The position numbers and the translations under genes are program-made. This document shows positions 61,841 through 64,000 of a DNA stretch of 64,000 bases, piece by piece. The stretch is taken from positions 45,119-109,118 of the forward strand of contig NZ_VULZ01000012.1 of NCBI RefSeq assembly GCF_009696445.1. The letters are read 5' to 3'. The stretch is from Porcincola intestinalis. Its GTDB lineage: Bacteria; Bacillota; Clostridia; Lachnospirales; Lachnospiraceae. The notes under the pieces were generated by a model, which did not search any database, was not told the origin of the DNA, and was given only the letters and a program-made list of their open reading frames with translations. Position 1 is the stretch's first letter, and the number at the start of each line of letters is the position of its first letter.

Positions 61841-63706
61841 ATGTCTTTAAGTCTGTCACAGAAAAAAGCTGTCAATCTGAAGGACGGCCCTGCGATGATT
61901 CTCGCGGGGCCGGGTGCGGGGAAAACCATGGTGATTACCCACCGGATCAGACAGCTGATCGAGACCGGAGTACGGCCGGAACAGATTCTTGTTATCACAT
62001 TTACGAGAGCTGCCGCGCAGCAAATGCGGACTCGGTTTGAACAGCTCTCTCCGGAAAAGGGCCGGCGAGTTACCTTCGGGACCTTCCATTCTGTATTCTT
62101 TCAGATTCTTAAATATGCCTACCACTATACATCAGAAAATATTCTTCGCGAGGAAGAACAGTTTCGCCTCCTGTCGGGAATGGCAGAAGGTCTTCATCTT
62201 GACACGGATGATCTCAAAACCTGGGTACAGGATGTGTCAGCCGAGATTTCCCAGGTGAAAACGGAACGTATCAATCTGGATTACTTTTATTCGGCAACAT
62301 GCCCGGAAGAGGTTTTTCGGAAAATCTGCCGGAATTATGAAAGGCAGAAGCAGCTTCTCCGAAAGATCGACTTTGATGATATGTGCTGTTATACGGCAGA
62401 TTTGTTCCATGCGCGGCCTGATATCTTGGCAAACTGGCAGAAGCGTTTTGCTTATATTCTCGTGGATGAGTTTCAGGATATCAATGGTCTGCAGTACGAA
62501 ATTGTGCGGGAGCTTGCAGCACCGGAGAACAACCTGTTCATTGTTGGAGATGATGATCAGTCGATCTACAGGTTCAGAGGATCGAAGCCGGAGATCATGC
62601 TGCATTTTCCTAAGGATTATCCGGACGCCAGGATCATTACGCTCCAGGAAAATTACCGGTCTACCCAATGCATCGTAGATGCATCGCTCTCAGTGATCAG
62701 GCAGAACAGGCATCGCTTTCAAAAAGATCTGAGGAGTGTATCGGAAAAGGGAGACCCGGTGGAGGTGCTGGAATGCAGAGATCCGGGAGAGGAGTATCTT
62801 TATCTGGTCTCAGCGATCAGAAACAATATGAAAGAAGGAATCCGCCCGGGAGAGATCGCGATACTGACCCGTACGAATCTGCAGGCAAGAGGACCGGCAG
62901 AGAAGCTGATGGAATTTACGATTCCTGTTAATCTGCGCGACCACATGCCGCTATTGTATGATCATTTTACAGCTCTAGATTTCCTTGCCTACCTGCGGCT
63001 TGCAGGCGGAGACAGGGAGCTTGGCACATTTCTGAGAGTCTGCAACCGCCCTAACAGATATATCAGCCGCGAGGCAGCGGAAGCCTCATCCAGACGTACA
63101 AATGGACGGGCTGTTCTGTCCTTTGAAGCGCTGAGAGCTTATTATTCAGACAAGCCATGGATGACAGACCGGATCGATGCATTGGAGCGGGATCTCGAGA
63201 GAATTTCAGGAATGAAAGTCTATGCAGCCCTCAACTATATTCGTCTTGGCATCGGCTACGATCGCTTTCTGAAAGAATATGCGGAGAAAAGGAAACTGAA
63301 TCTCGAGGAACTGACAGAAACTGAGAATGAAATCCAGGAGAATTCAAAGCCTTTTTCAACAGGAGAAGCCTGGGAAGCACATATTGAAGCCTACAGGAAG
63401 CAGATGCAGGATCTGCAGGATCAGGAAGGTAAGATGCATGAAGAGCGGCAGGATGCCGTGACATTGTCAACCTTTCACTCTGCCAAGGGACTGGAGTTTC
63501 AGGAGGTTTATCTGGTGGATGTCAATGAAGGCATGATTCCTTATAAGAAGGCCGCCCTGGAATCGGAGATTGAAGAGGAGCGAAGGCTTTTTTATGTCGG
63601 GATGACAAGAGCCAGAAAAAGACTACACATTCTGTATGTCAGGGAACGATACAACAAGGTGCAGAAGCCTTCCCGGTTTCTGGATGCATTCAAAAGTGAA
63701 AGCTGA
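61841..63706 (+). CDS. UvrD/PcrA-family DNA helicase, short form
   Basis: This 621-residue superfamily 1A helicase unwinds DNA with ATP. Its motifs are ILAGPGAGKTMVITHR (Walker A), ITFTRAAAQQM (Ia), ILVDEFQDINGLQYEIV (II), VGDDDQSIYRFRGSKPE (III), LQENYRST (IV), VTLSTFHSAKGLEFQEVYLV (V) and FYVGMTRARKRLHILY (VI). PcrA and UvrD are usually above 700 residues, so the 2B region and C-terminal tail are shortened. No clear binding site precedes the ATG; translation may be coupled to gltX, whose stop is seven bases upstream. Confidence 0.88.
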   Translation: MSLSLSQKKAVNLKDGPAMILAGPGAGKTMVITHRIRQLIETGVRPEQILVITFTRAAAQQMRTRFEQLSPEKGRRVTFGTFHSVFFQILKYAYHYTSENILREEEQFRLLSGMAEGLHLDTDDLKTWVQDVSAEISQVKTERINLDYFYSATCPEEVFRKICRNYERQKQLLRKIDFDDMCCYTADLFHARPDILANWQKRFAYILVDEFQDINGLQYEIVRELAAPENNLFIVGDDDQSIYRFRGSKPEIMLHFPKDYPDARIITLQENYRSTQCIVDASLSVIRQNRHRFQKDLRSVSEKGDPVEVLECRDPGEEYLYLVSAIRNNMKEGIRPGEIAILTRTNLQARGPAEKLMEFTIPVNLRDHMPLLYDHFTALDFLAYLRLAGGDRELGTFLRVCNRPNRYISREAAEASSRRTNGRAVLSFEALRAYYSDKPWMTDRIDALERDLERISGMKVYAALNYIRLGIGYDRFLKEYAEKRKLNLEELTETENEIQENSKPFSTGEAWEAHIEAYRKQMQDLQDQEGKMHEERQDAVTLSTFHSAKGLEFQEVYLVDVNEGMIPYKKAALESEIEEERRLFYVGMTRARKRLHILYVRERYNKVQKPSRFLDAFKSES

Positions 63707-63750
63707 TCGCAGTCATCAAAAGGGACTGAAAACAGGACAGAAAAATCGAC

Positions 63751-63811
63751 ATAAAAAATATTTTAAAAAATGAAAAAATGTGTTGACATCCGTATTGCAG
63801 GATGGTATTAT
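63751..63811 (+). promoter_or_regulatory. rRNA operon promoter with UP element
   Basis: Perfect TTGACA (63783-63788) and TATTAT (63806-63811) are 17 bases apart. Directly upstream (63751-63780) is a run of A/T blocks typical of an UP element. The strength and the leader below indicate a ribosomal RNA operon. Confidence 0.82.
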
Positions 63812-64000
63812 GTTCAAGTCGCCGATGAGAAGCAAACTTCATTAAACAAGTAAGCTTGATCGGGGCTATGAGCACCTTGATAACTGAACAGTGAAACAAC
63901 CTTGAAAGTTCTGAAAAGTTTTATTTAAGGAACTGACCTTTAAACAGTAAAAGGGATAAGAGATGTCAGTAACATCTTTGATCCGAATCAAATTTTATTC
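63812..64000 (+). promoter_or_regulatory. rRNA leader (antitermination region), 16S start just beyond the window
   Basis: The leader contains the boxA-like stretch CCTTGATAACTGAACA at 63875-63890, typical before 16S genes in Clostridia. A small perfect hairpin, AGATGT (63961-63966) with ACATCT (63972-63977), follows. The canonical AGAGTTTGATCCTGG start of 16S rRNA has not been reached at base 64000, so no rRNA gene is annotated. Confidence 0.65.

Noticed and set aside
63900..64000. Start of 16S rRNA inside the window
   Set aside because: The leader is clear, but the conserved 16S opening does not appear before the window ends.

Overview
The window reads as one stretch of chromosome from an anaerobic Firmicute of the class Clostridia, most likely Lachnospiraceae. 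This rests on gene content and signals: strong AGGAGG-type ribosome binding sites, TTGACA/TATAAT promoters, a Gram-positive LexA box at recA, ribonuclease Y, a two-subunit LeuC/LeuD, an XdhD-type molybdenum hydroxylase, a phasin-like/UbiB pair and a CymR-like regulator beside cysK. The species cannot be told. No phage, integrase, transposase or CRISPR array is visible.

Layout. 1-11219 is a cell-surface block: the end of an unknown protein, two tandem L,D-transpeptidases, then a run of two YfhO-family membrane proteins, a polyprenyl-phosphate-type glycosyltransferase, an ATP-grasp ligase and a PaaK/CapK-like adenylating enzyme. 11321-16926 is a housekeeping cluster (pyrH, frr, uppS, cdsA, dxr, rseP). 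17184-21939 is a complete branched-chain amino-acid ABC importer (livJHMGF). 22129-26272 holds a second ATP-grasp plus glycosyltransferase pair and, on the minus strand, a secreted class I glutamine-amidotransferase-like hydrolase with a third ATP-grasp. A densely folded 191-bp intergenic element follows. 26668-30482 is an XdhD/YgfM-like molybdenum hydroxylase pair, then tRNA-Thr(CGU). 31116-38842 is a second surface block: a GT-C-like membrane protein, a small hypothetical, and an acyl-carrier-protein-dependent acylation cassette (SGNH esterase, ACP, MBOAT, AMP ligase, DltD-like protein).

39078-42681 has recA, recX and rny; 42970-45647 a proline symporter and an exported protein; 45888-48643 a sulfur group (rhodanese-TtcA fusion, cysK, Rrf2 regulator); 48808-53766 rpoD, undecaprenol kinase, phasin-like protein, UbiB kinase and DUF362; 53893-55293 a cell-wall amidase; 55455-59076 ilvN, ilvC, leuC and leuD; 59146-63706 an FtsW-family protein, gltX and a UvrD-family helicase. 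The last 290 bases are the promoter and leader of an rRNA operon whose 16S gene lies just outside.

How it fits together. Much of the window serves the envelope. uppS, the undecaprenol kinase and rseP act at the lipid-carrier and membrane level; the FtsW protein, transpeptidases and amidase act on peptidoglycan; the two glycosyltransferase/YfhO/ATP-grasp groups and the ACP/MBOAT group look like systems that decorate surface polymers. The most interesting signal is the repeated pairing of a GtrB-like glycosyltransferase with an ATP-grasp enzyme at two separate loci, one of them inside a YfhO/adenylate-ligase operon.
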